Source of the DNA: Hermetia illucens
Taxonomy: Eukaryota > Arthropoda > Insecta > Diptera > Stratiomyidae
Length of the DNA stretch: 64,000 nucleotides
Assembly (NCBI RefSeq): GCF_905115235.1
Contig: NC_051849.1
Span: forward strand, 193,939,786 to 194,003,785
Direction: 5' to 3'
The notes under the pieces are model-generated. The model made no database searches. It had not been told where the DNA came from and was given only the letters and a program-made list of their open reading frames with translations. The position numbers were made by a program, and so were the translations under genes. This document shows, one piece after another, positions 24,091 to 34,811 of the stretch; the first letter of the stretch is position 1, and every line of letters starts with the position of its first letter.

Positions 24091-24639
24091 ATCAGGTGGA
24101 TTTAGCATAGTGGAATAACTCCAACTTTACTTTATTTACCTCTTTCCTTGATCTGAACACTTTATTTTTGTTTTTGTGAGGATAGTGCAGAGTACGTTGC
24201 CTCAAACCCTCCCCCTTCACCTGGGCTTGGGACCAGCATATTATGTTAATAGCATGGCGGAGTTACTACAATTCCTTTACAACCGTCTAACAAAATTTAG
24301 AATTTAGCTCGCAGATGCGTCGGCTCACGCCGCCGTTTTGCTAGGTCAAATTAGTAAAACGGACTCCTTGAGCTTCTGGAACAAGTTGTAGTCCGGAGGA
24401 CTCGTATCTCTGGAGTAAGCAGCATGTGACAGTGTTTCCTAACCATATGTGGCACAACAGAGGCATGAAGATTCGATCGCGCATTAACGTGTAAAATCAT
24501 AACACCCGCTTCCAACAATGTTTGCCGTAGTTTACGAATTCGCACCTACTAAAAGCCACCCCCTGTCTCTCCAGCCGCAGCCCGTTGGGCCCACCTTTTA
24601 GGCATTACTTGCGCGAGTTGGGTTTACCTTTAGGCACTC

Positions 24640-25060
24640 GCGATTATCATCCTTTGGGCTTTCATTCTCCTTCTTTCCTTCATCAACTCATTCGGTATTT
24701 TTATAACTGCGAAGGAAACCATAAGCCAGTTCTAATATGACCTCGCCATCTCCGCAACTATACTCTCCGGGCTCAAGTTCCTTCCTAGCGCTTGGTTCAA
24801 GCTCGCTCTTCCCATCACGAACCTTGGACAGTGAAACATGACATGCTCTGCATCCTCCGATGTGCCACTACATGCAAGACAATTCGGCGAATCATCCAGC
24901 CCATAGAGGTATAAATACTGCCTATTGCAACCATTATGCCCCGTGAGGAACTGTGTAACATGGTAGGTGGTTTCTGCGTGTTGTCATCCAAGCCATACCC
25001 TAATGTGGGAAATAAGCCTGCGCGACCACAGGCACTTCGAAGACTCGTCCAATCTGCGTT
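24640..25060 (-). mobile_element. C-terminal fragment of a LINE or RNase H-type pol
   Basis: On the minus strand it reads a Cys/His-containing block, YLYGLDDSPNCLACSG then EDAEHVMFHCPRF, the CxxC...H...C signature found at the C-terminus of R1/I/jockey-type polyproteins after RNase H. There is no RT in place. The copy is an isolated fragment with no visible ends. Confidence 0.6.
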
Positions 25061-25694
25061 GCCAGAGATCATACGACTTTGACCTTACCGCATTCGTAGG
25101 TTCCGTGTGCCCCCTTCCGCCCGTACGTCTTGCGTGGTATAGCACACTCATTTCATTCGCCAGAATGTCCACTAGAATTATACTCGCCACCACCAACGGT
25201 GATGTAGTTCTCACCAAGGTCATCAGCCGGTAAACCGAATTCACCTGCTTCCGAGCGCCTCCGCGCACACAAAACACCTTTACCACTGTCTACAGTAGTA
25301 CCTGCACCAACACAATCACACAAAACCACACCCCCGCTCGTATGCCATGATTATCATCTGCTTCATTTTGGTCGTCCCGAACGTGGATCATCTTCCATCG
25401 ATTCTTGACCACCTTTAAATTTTGCCGACAACCTAGAAATCGTGGAGCGATCCAAGATCCGACGTCATTTTTTTTCACTCACACAAACGAACGTACTTCA
25501 CATAGGCCATAACAGTTTGCCCAAGAAACCCGCTTTTCCCCACCGAAGGGTAAATATACCACCTCCACGACCTCCCGAGGCGCTCGCACTCGCTGGCATA
25601 GTAAATGGGTACCATTTATGTCATATAAGCCAATTTACAAAGTTTTTTAAATAATGGGGAATAGCAATTACCTAGATCTGAATTCAACCTAGTG
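25061..25694. other. Unassigned stretch
   Basis: Short open frames on both strands and a purine/pyrimidine-rich block near 25540-25580 (CCACCTCCACGACCTCCCG). No gene was recognised. Confidence 0.3.
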
Positions 25695-27115
25695 TTGTTT
25701 GCTGATGAACAAGCTTTCATAGGCGTCCAGCTGGTTAATTTTCTTTACCTGTTTTAAAACTTTCAAATCGTCGGCGCTTATTTTATGGCCGCATTCCACC
25801 AGATCTTTAGCCACCATAGATTTTGTGGGTTTTCGGGACAGCCAACTCTGCCTCCTTAGTATGCTCCCTAAATCTGGTAGTTACCAGTCTTTTCGTTTCT
25901 CCGATATACACCTTCGGATAATCTGAGCAATCGATTTTATATATGCCGCTCGTCTCCTCTACCGTTTTTCGGTCCTTTTCCCTAGCCAGCTGAGATTTTA
26001 GCTAGTAGATACGACTTGATCCTACCAGTTGTATGTTGAACCTTTTCAATGTCCATTTTATATGCTTGGACAGATTTAAGAAAGTGACACTTGATCTTTT
26101 TAGAGCCGTAGAAGTCGATTGTTGGGTGTACAATGTAGTGAGATTACTACGTTCTAACCTTCGTGTGTGTCTCCTGATCATTATGCCTATGGTGGTGCTG
26201 GTGTACCCGTTCTTACTTGCAGTGTCCATGATGTATAGTTTTTCGCTCAGGTAGTCTTCCTCTGTGAGAGGAATTGTTAGGAGGCGGTGATCATCGTGCC
26301 ATTACCTTCCATTTTATGCTGGTAGCTATGGAATGATGTGGCCGGGATTGTACGCTGGGTCATGGTGGGTTTCCTGAAAATAGAAAAAGAAAATTGTCCG
26401 TTTTAACGTTTGATTAACAAATCTAAGAAAGGCAATTGGTTGCTAACTTTAATCTCATGAGTGAAGGTTATTTTAGGGTGTAGCGTGTTGATTTTATCCA
26501 GCATATTTTGGATACTTGTGTCCGAGATCACTGTCAAAATGTCATCCACGTACATCAACCATATATTTGGCAATAATCCATCCTGCTCTATTTTCCCCTC
26601 CACTGATGCCATAACAATTTCACTTAAGAGTGGGGAGAGAGGATTGCCCATCGCTACACCCGAGGTTATCTTGAAGTATTTTCCCCTGAATGTGAAATAA
26701 TTTTCATTCATGCAGGGTGAAGGCAACCTCGCATATTGTTTAGCCTTTCTCCTCCATTCTGGTGTCGAACCAAAACATAGTAGCCACTCTTCAAATTTTG
26801 TTGTGGCCTCTTTTACAGGCGTACTGGGAAATAGAATTTTGACATCAAATGACACCAGGCGTTCATTATCCACCAAAGCACTCAATCTTTCAATCAATTC
26901 TTTCGAATTTTCGACAGATTGGTTTCCGTTGATAGATCTCATTTTTTGGCATTCCTCAACCAACCACTTCGCAATGTTGTAAGTAGGGGAGTTGGAATCT
27001 GCAATAATCTCCCTCATCTCATTGCCTGATTTGTGTATTTTTGATTGGCAACTAATTCTGGGTAAAGAGGGGTTTGGCATCCCTCCATTCAAAAGATAAT
27101 CATAACTGAAAAGAC
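25695..27115 (-). mobile_element. Penelope-like element: RT plus GIY-YIG endonuclease, 5'-truncated
   Basis: RT lies at 27092-26403: SKIHKSGNEMREI, NSPTYNIAKWLVEE, SFDVKILFPSTPV (first catalytic Asp), GVAMGNPLSPLLSE and LMYVDDILTVI. A linker follows in which a few stops and frame shifts occur. The endonuclease is at about 25960-25840: GIYKIDCSDYPKVYIGE, the GIY...YIG signature, followed by RLVTTRFREH. The frame ends near 25695. RT followed by GIY-YIG is the defining layout of Penelope-like elements. The N-terminal part of the ORF is absent and the element begins within about 35 bases of the CCDC97 gene's stop codon, in the same orientation. Confidence 0.88.
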
Positions 27116-27136
27116 GGTTTTTTATCTCAATAAATC

Positions 27137-27142
27137 TTTATT
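27137..27142 (-). promoter_or_regulatory. Polyadenylation signal of the CCDC97-family gene
   Basis: A perfect AATAAA on the minus strand, 6 bases after the stop codon at 27149-27151. A second AATAAA-like match (overlapping ATTTATTGAG) lies next to it. It implies a 3' untranslated region of only a few dozen bases. Confidence 0.65.
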
Positions 27143-27148
27143 TACATC

Positions 27149-28324
27149 TTATCCATCTAATTGCTTCACTACTGTTAGATGCCTATTTAAATGCTTCATA
27201 TAAATATCAAGTTCATCTTCGGAATCATCTCGTTCAATTTTCTCCCCCTTGAACTCAGGGGAACGACTGGTTTCCATCACATAATCCTCGTCATCATCAT
27301 CATCGAAATATTTGTCCTCCTTATCCTGTCCAATTTGCTCCAAATCGTCCAAATCGGAATTGTTATCAACTGCAGAGTAATCAAAATCCTTATCTTTACC
27401 TTCTAAGAAGTTCTCATACATAATCCCCATGAATTCTTGCCGCAACATTTCTCGCTCTGCAGCTGTTATAAATTTTTCTTCACGTTTCCGATTTGGTTTC
27501 TTGGATGGTCCAGGCATCAGCATCGGGCAATCATTCTCTTCGTCCTCGAAATTACCCCATTGCTTCCGCTGGGAAGCAGGAAGTTCCGGAAATAATTGGT
27601 CACTTCCGATTGATTTATTATCGTGGTGGTAGCCCCCGGATTTTTCTGACATTGTTGTATCGTCGTCATCATCTTCAGAGCCTTCCTCCCGTTTTTGTCT
27701 TTTGCGTAGTTTTTCCATTTCATCGTTGTCGTAGTTGTCAAGGAGGATACTTGAAAAAGGGATGCAATCTTCCCCCACGCGATCCCTAACTCTCTTTTCA
27801 GCGTCTGTTAAGTACTGGCCAATCATTTGTTCGTACAAATGCGGTTCTCGTTTCATTATCTCACGTTCACTGAAGTAATTGTCCGCTTTGATCATAGACT
27901 GCATGGCTGCATATCGACGATTCTTCACGTCCCGATCATGTGTTTGCAGTGACCGCTGCAATTCATGAATAAGAAAAACTGTCTCATCTTGGTCTGCGCT
28001 TGTGATTAGTTCAAAATATCGTAGGTGGTCTCGTTGCAAATACTTTCCGAAACGGAGAAGAAATTTGTGTTTGTTGTCGTTGTAGATTTCCAGAGCGATC
28101 GATTGCTTTTCTTGACTCGTTAAATCAGGGTCGTCAATTTGTTGACTCTTGAAGAAAACCTGTGAGTTGTGACTTAGAAAATTGCAAATTTCTTCTTTCG
28201 TAACGGTCGGTGGATCATTGCTTAAACCGCCCACTTCCGGGGTATTAGCGCTACCATCAGCGCCACCGTGCTGAACTGCGGCCGAGTCAGAACCTGCCTG
28301 ACGTTGACAGTCATCGTCTGTCAT
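27149..28324 (-). CDS. CCDC97: CCDC97 family protein (DUF2052)
   Basis: Intact single-exon frame of 391 codons, ATG at 28324. The N-terminal third has EEICNFLSHNSQVFF then HKFLLRFGKYLQRDHLRYFE, the shared CCDC97 core. A segment with RRYAAMQSMIKADNYFSE follows. The C-terminal third holds the most conserved part, EFMGIMYENFLEGKDKDFDY and DKEDKYFDDDDDEDYV, inside a strongly acidic tail. A basic/acidic linker lies around residues 200-290. Human CCDC97 has been reported with the SF3B part of the spliceosome; that role is transferred from the family, not seen here. The absence of introns is notable beside the intron-rich neighbours. The short 3' UTR abuts a Penelope-like element. Homology is confident, function is inferred. 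Confidence 0.88.
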   Translation of the reverse strand: MTDDDCQRQAGSDSAAVQHGGADGSANTPEVGGLSNDPPTVTKEEICNFLSHNSQVFFKSQQIDDPDLTSQEKQSIALEIYNDNKHKFLLRFGKYLQRDHLRYFELITSADQDETVFLIHELQRSLQTHDRDVKNRRYAAMQSMIKADNYFSEREIMKREPHLYEQMIGQYLTDAEKRVRDRVGEDCIPFSSILLDNYDNDEMEKLRKRQKREEGSEDDDDDTTMSEKSGGYHHDNKSIGSDQLFPELPASQRKQWGNFEDEENDCPMLMPGPSKKPNRKREEKFITAAEREMLRQEFMGIMYENFLEGKDKDFDYSAVDNNSDLDDLEQIGQDKEDKYFDDDDDEDYVMETSRSPEFKGEKIERDDSEDELDIYMKHLNRHLTVVKQLDG

Positions 28325-29480
28325 TGTTTATTCGCGACTCTTGCGGTCGAATTGTGTGGAGTTTTCCTGCGATTTACACACAAAGCAGGGTCATTCTCGT
28401 CGGAATTTATTGGTCCAAGCAATGGTGGCATACATACCTATAAGATAGCGTGAGTTTCCTTGTGATTAGCAGTTTGCTTATAGGTGAAATAGTGGAAAAT
28501 ATATCGGCACTTTCTAACCAGCTGTTGTATTCTAAAATTCACAATATTGACTGCGAATAAGCTGTCAGAATACGCATCAACTAAGGTTGCGTTCGCAGCT
28601 GTCAACCGGCTGAAGAAGCAAAACATACGGCCCTTTACCTATAGTATTATATGGTTTCGCTTCTATACATTTCTGTGCCGTGATAGTTCGCATTTCCTCG
28701 AATACCGGGACATGCCCAGCGGAAGTTTTATGTTGTCTTTATTTCACTCTTCCAGTGATAAGTGAAATGTGAGAATGTTGTGATAACATGGTGACGTGAT
28801 TACATTTGTTAGAAGAGAAGATAATAAAAAGAAGCCAAAACATAGTGAAACAAGGTAGGTGGATTTGTTATAGATACACTAATCTGTTCTGATATGCGGG
28901 ACTGCCCAATTAAAAAGGATGGTGAAATGGGTTATCGTCGGCATTAGTGGAATACTACCAGAGAAACAAAGATATCAAAACACTCCCCATTGATATTTTA
29001 CCGTGACTAATGCGAGAAATTATGCGGCAGATCGAAATCTATAAATATCTAGATTAATTTTACAGTACCTGGCTGGAATTCCCCGATCTATTTTGTTTCT
29101 ACGATAGAACGCCATTAGCTAAGGTACATTCCGATTGTAAAAGATCATGCGTGGTCTACTTACGCCTACCTCAACTAGTTGGGTACAGATATTGTTCCCA
29201 GGCACGAGGCTTGTCCAACCAAAGCTTTCAACTGCTCATACAAAGACCAACAAAAATGGGACAGATTTTTTAAAAAGTTTAGAAATCGCATTACACTTTT
29301 GGGAGTTAAATAGCCAGAAAAAGAAATCGTCGCTCTTGCTTCCTTAAATTGAGACTTATCTATTGTTAAATTTGTTTTCTCGTCTGAATGATGCGCGGCC
29401 AGCTTACTCCGGATCCTCAGGTATTCAAAGCAAAAGGGAGAATCATCCAACCTGAATCGGAATTCCTGGCAGGAATTGGG
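28325..29480. other. Promoter side of the CCDC97-family gene and intergenic sequence
   Basis: No further gene was recognised. The first few hundred bases should hold the promoter and 5' UTR of the minus-strand gene. A plus-strand open frame at 28547-28765 has no family match. Confidence 0.35.
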
Positions 29481-29482
29481 TC

Positions 29483-31200
29483 ATCATCATCATCAACCGC
29501 GCAACAACCAGTATCCGGTCTAGGCCTGCCTTAATAAGGAACTCCAGACATCCCAGATTTGTGCCGAGGGTCACCAATTCGATATCCCTTAAAACTGCCT
29601 TGCGTTCTGACCTACGCCATCGCTCCATCTCAGGCAGGGTCTGCCTCGTCTTCTTTTCCTACCATAGATATTGCCCTTATAGACTTTCCGGGTGGGATCA
29701 TCTTCATCCATACGAATTAAGTGATCCACCCACCGTAACCTATTGAGCCGGATTTTATCCACAACCGGACGGTCATGGTATCGCTCATAGATTTCGCCAT
29801 TGTGTAGGCTACGGAATCGTCCATCCTCATGTAGGGGGCCAAAAATTCTTCGGAGGATTCTCCTCTCGAACGCGGCCAAGAGTTCGCAGTTTTTTTTGCT
29901 AAGAACCCCAGTCTCCGAGGAATACATGAGGACAGGCAAGGTCATAGTCTTGTACAGTAAGAGCTTTAACCCTATGGTGAGACGTTTCGAGCGGAACAGT
30001 CTTTGTAAGCTGAAATAGGCTCTGTTGGCTGCCAACAATCGTGCGCGGATTTCATCGTCGTAGCTGTTATCGGTTTTAATTTTCGACCCTAGATAGGAGA
30101 AATTTTCAACGGTCTGAAAGTTGTAGTCTCCTATCTTTATATTTCCCGTTTGACCAGTGCGGTTTGATGTTGCTGGTTGGTTCGTCTTCGGTACTGACGT
30201 TGCCACCATATATTTCGTCATGCCTTCATTGATGTGCAGCCCAAGATCTCGCGCCAATCAGTGCCTGATCGATCTGGATGAAGGCAGTTTGTACGTCTCG
30301 GTCGTTCTTCCCATGATGTCGATATCGTCATCATAGGCCAGTAGTTAGGTGGACTCAAAGAAGATCGTACCCCTCGCATTTACCCCAGTATCACGGATCA
30401 CTTTCTCCAGGGCCAGGTTAAAGAGAGCGCATGATAGGACGTCCCCTTTTCGTAGAGCGTTGTTGATGTCAAATGGTCTTGAGAGTCAGCCTAGTCAGTC
30501 TTATCAATTTCGTCGGTATACCGAGTTCTCTCATGGCCGTGTACAGTTTTTACCCTGGCTATGCTATCATAGCCGGCTTTGAAGTCGATGAAAAGATGGT
30601 GCAACTGATGTCCACATTCCAACAGTTTTTCCATCGCTTGCTGCAGAGAGAAAATCTAATGTGTTGCTGATTTGCCTGGAGTGAAGCCTCTTTGCTATGG
30701 GCTAATGATGTTCTGAGCGTATGTGGCTATCCGGCCTAGCAAAGTAGCGGAGAATATCTTATAGATGGTAGTCAGCAACGTGATACCTCTACAATTGCTG
30801 CACTGTTTGATATCTCCCTTTTTATGTATGAGACAGATAATGCCTCTTTGCCAGTCGTCAGGCATTGATTTGGTGCCCCACACCTTGACCACAATTTGGT
30901 GAACCACTTGGTGTAATTGGTCGCCTCCATATTTAACCAATTCGGCTGTAATTCTATCGGCTCTTGACGACTTATGATTTTTAAGCCGACGAATTGCGCG
31001 GACTGTTTCTTCTATACTTGGTGGTGGCAGTATTTGTCCGTCGTCTTCAGTTGGCGGAACTCGCCGATGTTCTGGTTGTTCAGTAGCTCATCAAAGTACT
31101 CAACCCATCGCTCTAATATGCCCATTCTGTCGGATATCAGATTTCCCTCTGTCTCGGCAGGATGAGCATCGAGGTGTATAAGGCTTCATCCTGTTGACTT
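29483..31200 (-). mobile_element. LINE-A (RTE-like) copy
   Basis: Minus-strand relative of the element at 17405-18900, including the 3' end with the GATGATGAT run at 29483-29496. From the 3' side it shows DHLIRMDEDDPTRKVY and FERRILRRIFGPLHEDG (30257-29589), the part before them with NIKIGDYNFQTVENFSYLG, then the RT (QCSNCRGITLLTTIY near 30800, VKYGGDQLHQVV near 30930). The frame changes several times. The YADD region near 30330-30350 is damaged. Upstream sequence reaches about 31200. Confidence 0.82.
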
Positions 31201-31359
31201 GCTGGTAGAACTTGCGCGCCTGGTGCGGTACTTTTCGAGTTCACAGACCTGTTTGTTCTCCCAGGCTTCCTTTTTCCGTCTGTGAAGTCAATTATCCGCT
31301 CCACGAAGTTCGTGATAAGTCTCCGCGCGTGCCCGCGTCCTTTAAGAATGCAATATTAT

Positions 31360-31622
31360 TCGTAGAGAGCGACAGGACGGACGACATTGCTGTAGGTTTT
31401 AGATTTGAGACATTCGCTAATACGTCGATCACAAATGCCACTTTATCCAGGTGTCGTTAATGCGTAAAGCAATTTCATTACGTAATTCTCCAGTGGCTGA
31501 TAGCATTGACTCAAGGTATTTAAATCGCTCAGCTCTGGGCAGGTCACTACCTCTAACAGAACTGAGCGATTTAAATATCTCGAGTCAATGCTATCAGCTA
31601 ATTTGGAACTGCGTTATGCTCC
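31360..31622. repeat. Fold-back of two LINE-B fragments in opposite orientation
   Basis: 31360-31560 is LINE-B sequence in minus orientation (compare 21500-21690). It is followed directly by a plus-oriented piece of the same region. The arms 31497-31532 and 31562-31597 are inverted repeats that match at 34 of 36 positions with a 29-base spacer, enough to form a stable hairpin. Confidence 0.8.
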
Positions 31623-31624
31623 TC

Positions 31625-31675
31625 ACATAATCAAACGCAAAATCTTTTATACCTGAAGCGTCAAGCTTCCGGTTT
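31625..31675 (+). mobile_element. 3' end of the Helentron-like element
   Basis: Carries ACCTGAAGCGTCAAGCTTCC followed by GGTTTCCGGACTTGTT, the same terminal motif with its GAAGC/GCTTC hairpin as at 51725-51763. Only the terminal 50 bases or so are recognisable. Confidence 0.6.
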
Positions 31676-31928
31676 CCGGACTTGTTATAATTTTTGAGGT
31701 TTTTTAAATTCCTACATTACCAAAGTCAATATTGAGATAATAAATTTCGTTTCCTTCTTTTCGGATACAGGTAGTGTTCCTTTCGTTGTTATCTATTATG
31801 GTGTAATATGCATTGACATTTTATTTGTTTTTTTTTTCTTTTTATATTTTTGCTCAATTGCAATATGCAATATTTACAAAATTTAGTCGCTGCTGTCGTT
31901 CCGCCCCCGGTGCTTAATTTTTTTAATC

Positions 31929-32246
31929 GTGTCGGCCGCGCCTACACAGGTTTGTCCATGCGAAAACCTCGAGCTCGAGCCGGAACCACCGAAATGTGAA
32001 GAAACTTCAAAATTTCCTCCCTCCACTCCCTGTGAAGTTCGACGAGTCAGGCCAAACTGTTACTCCGAAATAGGCACTTCCACAATAATCAGGGTCAAGA
32101 GATCACAATTAGCCGCTGCTAACTTGCTGCAGATTTTACTTAGAGACGCGCGTCAAAACTACCGACTGATGCCTCCCATGTCGAATGATTCACTTTTTTA
32201 CAACGATTATCACCACCGGACGATATCTCACCCTTTGACACGCTGA
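31929..32246 (+). other. Unrecognised open frame, possible exon
   Basis: A 105-codon open stretch, Pro/Cys-rich at its start (PCENLELEPEPPKCEE) and ending HHRTISHPLTR before a stop. It has no ATG at its left border, so if coding it would be an internal or terminal exon. The composition is less AT-rich than its surroundings. I do not recognise it and cannot rule out chance. Confidence 0.15.
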
Positions 32247-32465
32247 CATTTTAGGCTCTCTTTGTCCAAAATAGCTGCAAAAAAATGCAGTGAAAATTCA
32301 ATACTTGGCCACTTTAAATATTGCACAAACGTACACGCTCTGAAATGTGGCCCATTTTATTCCAAAAACGAATTCACCTCAACGAGAATTACAAAGCAAA
32401 ACGACACTCCGGCGCCACACAACATTCCGCAAACACCTGTTATTGTCCTTACCTCCTTTTTCTTC

Positions 32466-34170
32466 TCAGGAAAGCAATTCTCCAGCCATGTACCGCGGCA
32501 AGGTAGAGCAAAAAAAAAAAATATATCGACATAACGCGCAGCCTGCAATAAATTTGTCGCCCCTCCTCAGTGTGTGATTTATCCACTGCGACTTCCGCAT
32601 TCCGATCATATCGCGTACGGGAGGTCGGTCTGTCCGACGACGAAGTTCTTCATTTGAAATAGTATCACCCCCGTGTACTCCGATAATACGTTGCAAACAG
32701 GTATTTACCAAGGTTTGGAGCTTTCGAGCGACCATGTCCATGTACTACCCCCATATAGCAATGCAGAAAGAACACTAGATCTTGGCGTTGAGATAACCGC
32801 ATTTCCAGATTTTAGACATGGCAGCGAAAACGGATCTAGCGCTGTTAATGCTTTGTATGGTTGCCATTCCACCTTTGCGCCACCGTTCGCGGTTTCCTGA
32901 AATGTCCTTCAGCATCCCTCACTATTTTCCGAGATGCCTGCACTCCTTCTCTACTGTTCTACCCAAAGTGCCATTCGGGCGACCCACCCGTCGATCATCT
33001 TGAAAGAGTGGATTTTGGATATAAGTGGAGTTCACTTTCTATGTGCTACTCCCAAGCGAGATCCAGTTAGGTGTCACCTCTTGTAAAACCACGCTTCCTA
33101 GATAAACAAATTTATCGACGCTTTCGATACTCTACCCTTTCATGCAAATAGGGAGAGTGCGATGACTCAGCAGACTGAGTATCTCGACTTTGTTGGTGTT
33201 TATCTTCAACCCAATTCTATTTGCGTCTCTTTCCAAATTCAGAGCCATATGGCCAAGGTCCACGACCCAGTGAGAGAGTAAACAGATGTCATTATCGTTG
33301 TCGAGATGCTGGGGGAAAAGAAATAATCGTCTGTTGAACTCCACGTCCCCCGGATAAGACGAATAAGATAACAAGAAGAAATAATATCGGTGGCAGGATG
33401 CAACCCTGGCGAACTCCGCTTTGGACCTTAAAACCCTCAAAACACGCGACATTTTGTGCCATAATAAGTCGCTCTGATAATAGCTATTAGTTTCTCCGGA
33501 ATACCCCTTTTGTGTAGATCGCTCCAGATACACTTCCTGTTCACGCTATCCAAAGCTTTCTCGAAATCGATGAAGAGCCGGTGTAGCAAAGATCTAAACT
33601 ACGCGCACTGTTCCAAAGTGATACGTAAGGTGCTGATGTGGTCAATGAAGGAGGGTCCGGAGCGGAAACCAGCCTACTCTCTGTCGATCAAGCATTCGAG
33701 ATTTCTACGATGCGTTCCAGGATTATTTTAGACATTATCTTTGCGACGGCAGGAAGCACGCAAATTCCATTCGAAACGGGGGCACGTCTTGGAAATCTTA
33801 ACAATCATCCCCTTCTTTCTCTCTCCGAGAAATGTCTCGGATTCCCGAGATTTCCGTACGAGTGGAAGTAATAAATCTGTAATAACTGTATTTACAGCGA
33901 TAAATAATTCTGCGGGGAGATCATCAAGCCCAGCCGCTTTACTCCGTTTGAGTGCATTGATGGCCGAAATGATTTCTCTTCCGCTTTGAGGAACAGTCCG
34001 TATCCGCATGTAACGGTAACTAGCCATTTCATCCACAAGAGAAGGAACCTCATCGGATGTAATACGGCTAAGAACCGGATGAGGAGTCGATTTCCAGAGT
34101 ACGAAACCACATTGCCACAAGAAGGAGAGGAGTACTCTGCAGAGTCCCACCATGTTACTTTACTTAAGCC
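32466..34170 (-). mobile_element. LINE-C copy, RT to C-terminus, broken
   Basis: Minus-strand non-LTR element. RT starts near 34050 (INALKRSKAAGLDDLPAELF) and continues through REQAGFRSGPSFIDHI-like sequence near 33690-33640. Near 33300-33150 it shows NDICLLSHWVVDLGHMALNL (the ADD box is altered to ND) and GLKINTNKVEILSLLSHRTLP. The C-terminal part, ARKLQTLVNTCLQRIIGVHG then NEELRRRTDRPPVRDMIG, is at 32740-32590. It contains several frameshifts and stops. No endonuclease domain was seen, so it is 5'-truncated. Confidence 0.8.
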
Positions 34171-34171
34171 C

Positions 34172-34724
34172 GGAATCACAGTTAGATACTAGATAGCTAC
34201 CTCACTCCCCCTTGCCCCTCAAAGGGGGAAATCAGTGCGAGTACACACGATTTCAAATTGTTTTGCCCTTGAGCATGAGTGAGATGTACCGAAAACCCGA
34301 TCAGCTGTGTTTGACATACCGCCCGGACTTGCCAATGTATTGATGAGATTGGCAAGTTTTTGCTTATGTATAAGTGAATACGTGAAACAACTTTTTGCTA
34401 TATGGGTGAGCACGCCGTAGTACCAGAATAGCAAAAGTTCACCGATCTCTCTCTTACCAATACGTTTTGACGAAGATTATGCCTTTTCCTTGTTTAGCGT
34501 CTCTGATGTGTACAGATAAGCTTCTGCAAGCACATTTGCAAGTGGGGTCATTTTTGTAAGGGTACTGCCTATAGTAGATCTACTGTGCCCAGAATGTCCA
34601 GAAAACGAACATTTTGGGCACCCTCACTACCGTTGTCGAGGAGCGTGTGCGAGAAAGAGAGCGTCGAGAAACCAACCATATTCCATTTTCGATAGCCTTG
34701 AGTGTAGTCGCTATCCAAGGCGCT
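34172..34724. other. Unassigned stretch
   Basis: No gene recognised. Short open frames only; likely old repeat sequence. Confidence 0.3.
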
Positions 34725-34811
34725 GTTGACATTTCGGTAGCAATAAAGTTTCAAAATTTGCGGATTGCTGGCTCACAAATTTCTATCGCTTTTAGTCGCC
34801 TCTTACGATAA
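34725..34811 (+). repeat. Dispersed repeat, copy 1
   Basis: About 87 bases (TTGACATTTCGGTAGCAATA ... TTTTAGTCGCCTCTTACGAT) that recur in the same orientation at 62568-62654. The two share most positions. The final phrase resembles a 3' end motif found in some LINEs, but the family is not identified. Confidence 0.6.

Noticed and set aside
27191-27789. Plus-strand open frames within the CCDC97-family gene
   Set aside because: They are antisense shadows of the acidic coding region.
28547-28765. 72-codon plus-strand frame upstream of the CCDC97-family gene
   Set aside because: No homology and no splice or promoter evidence.
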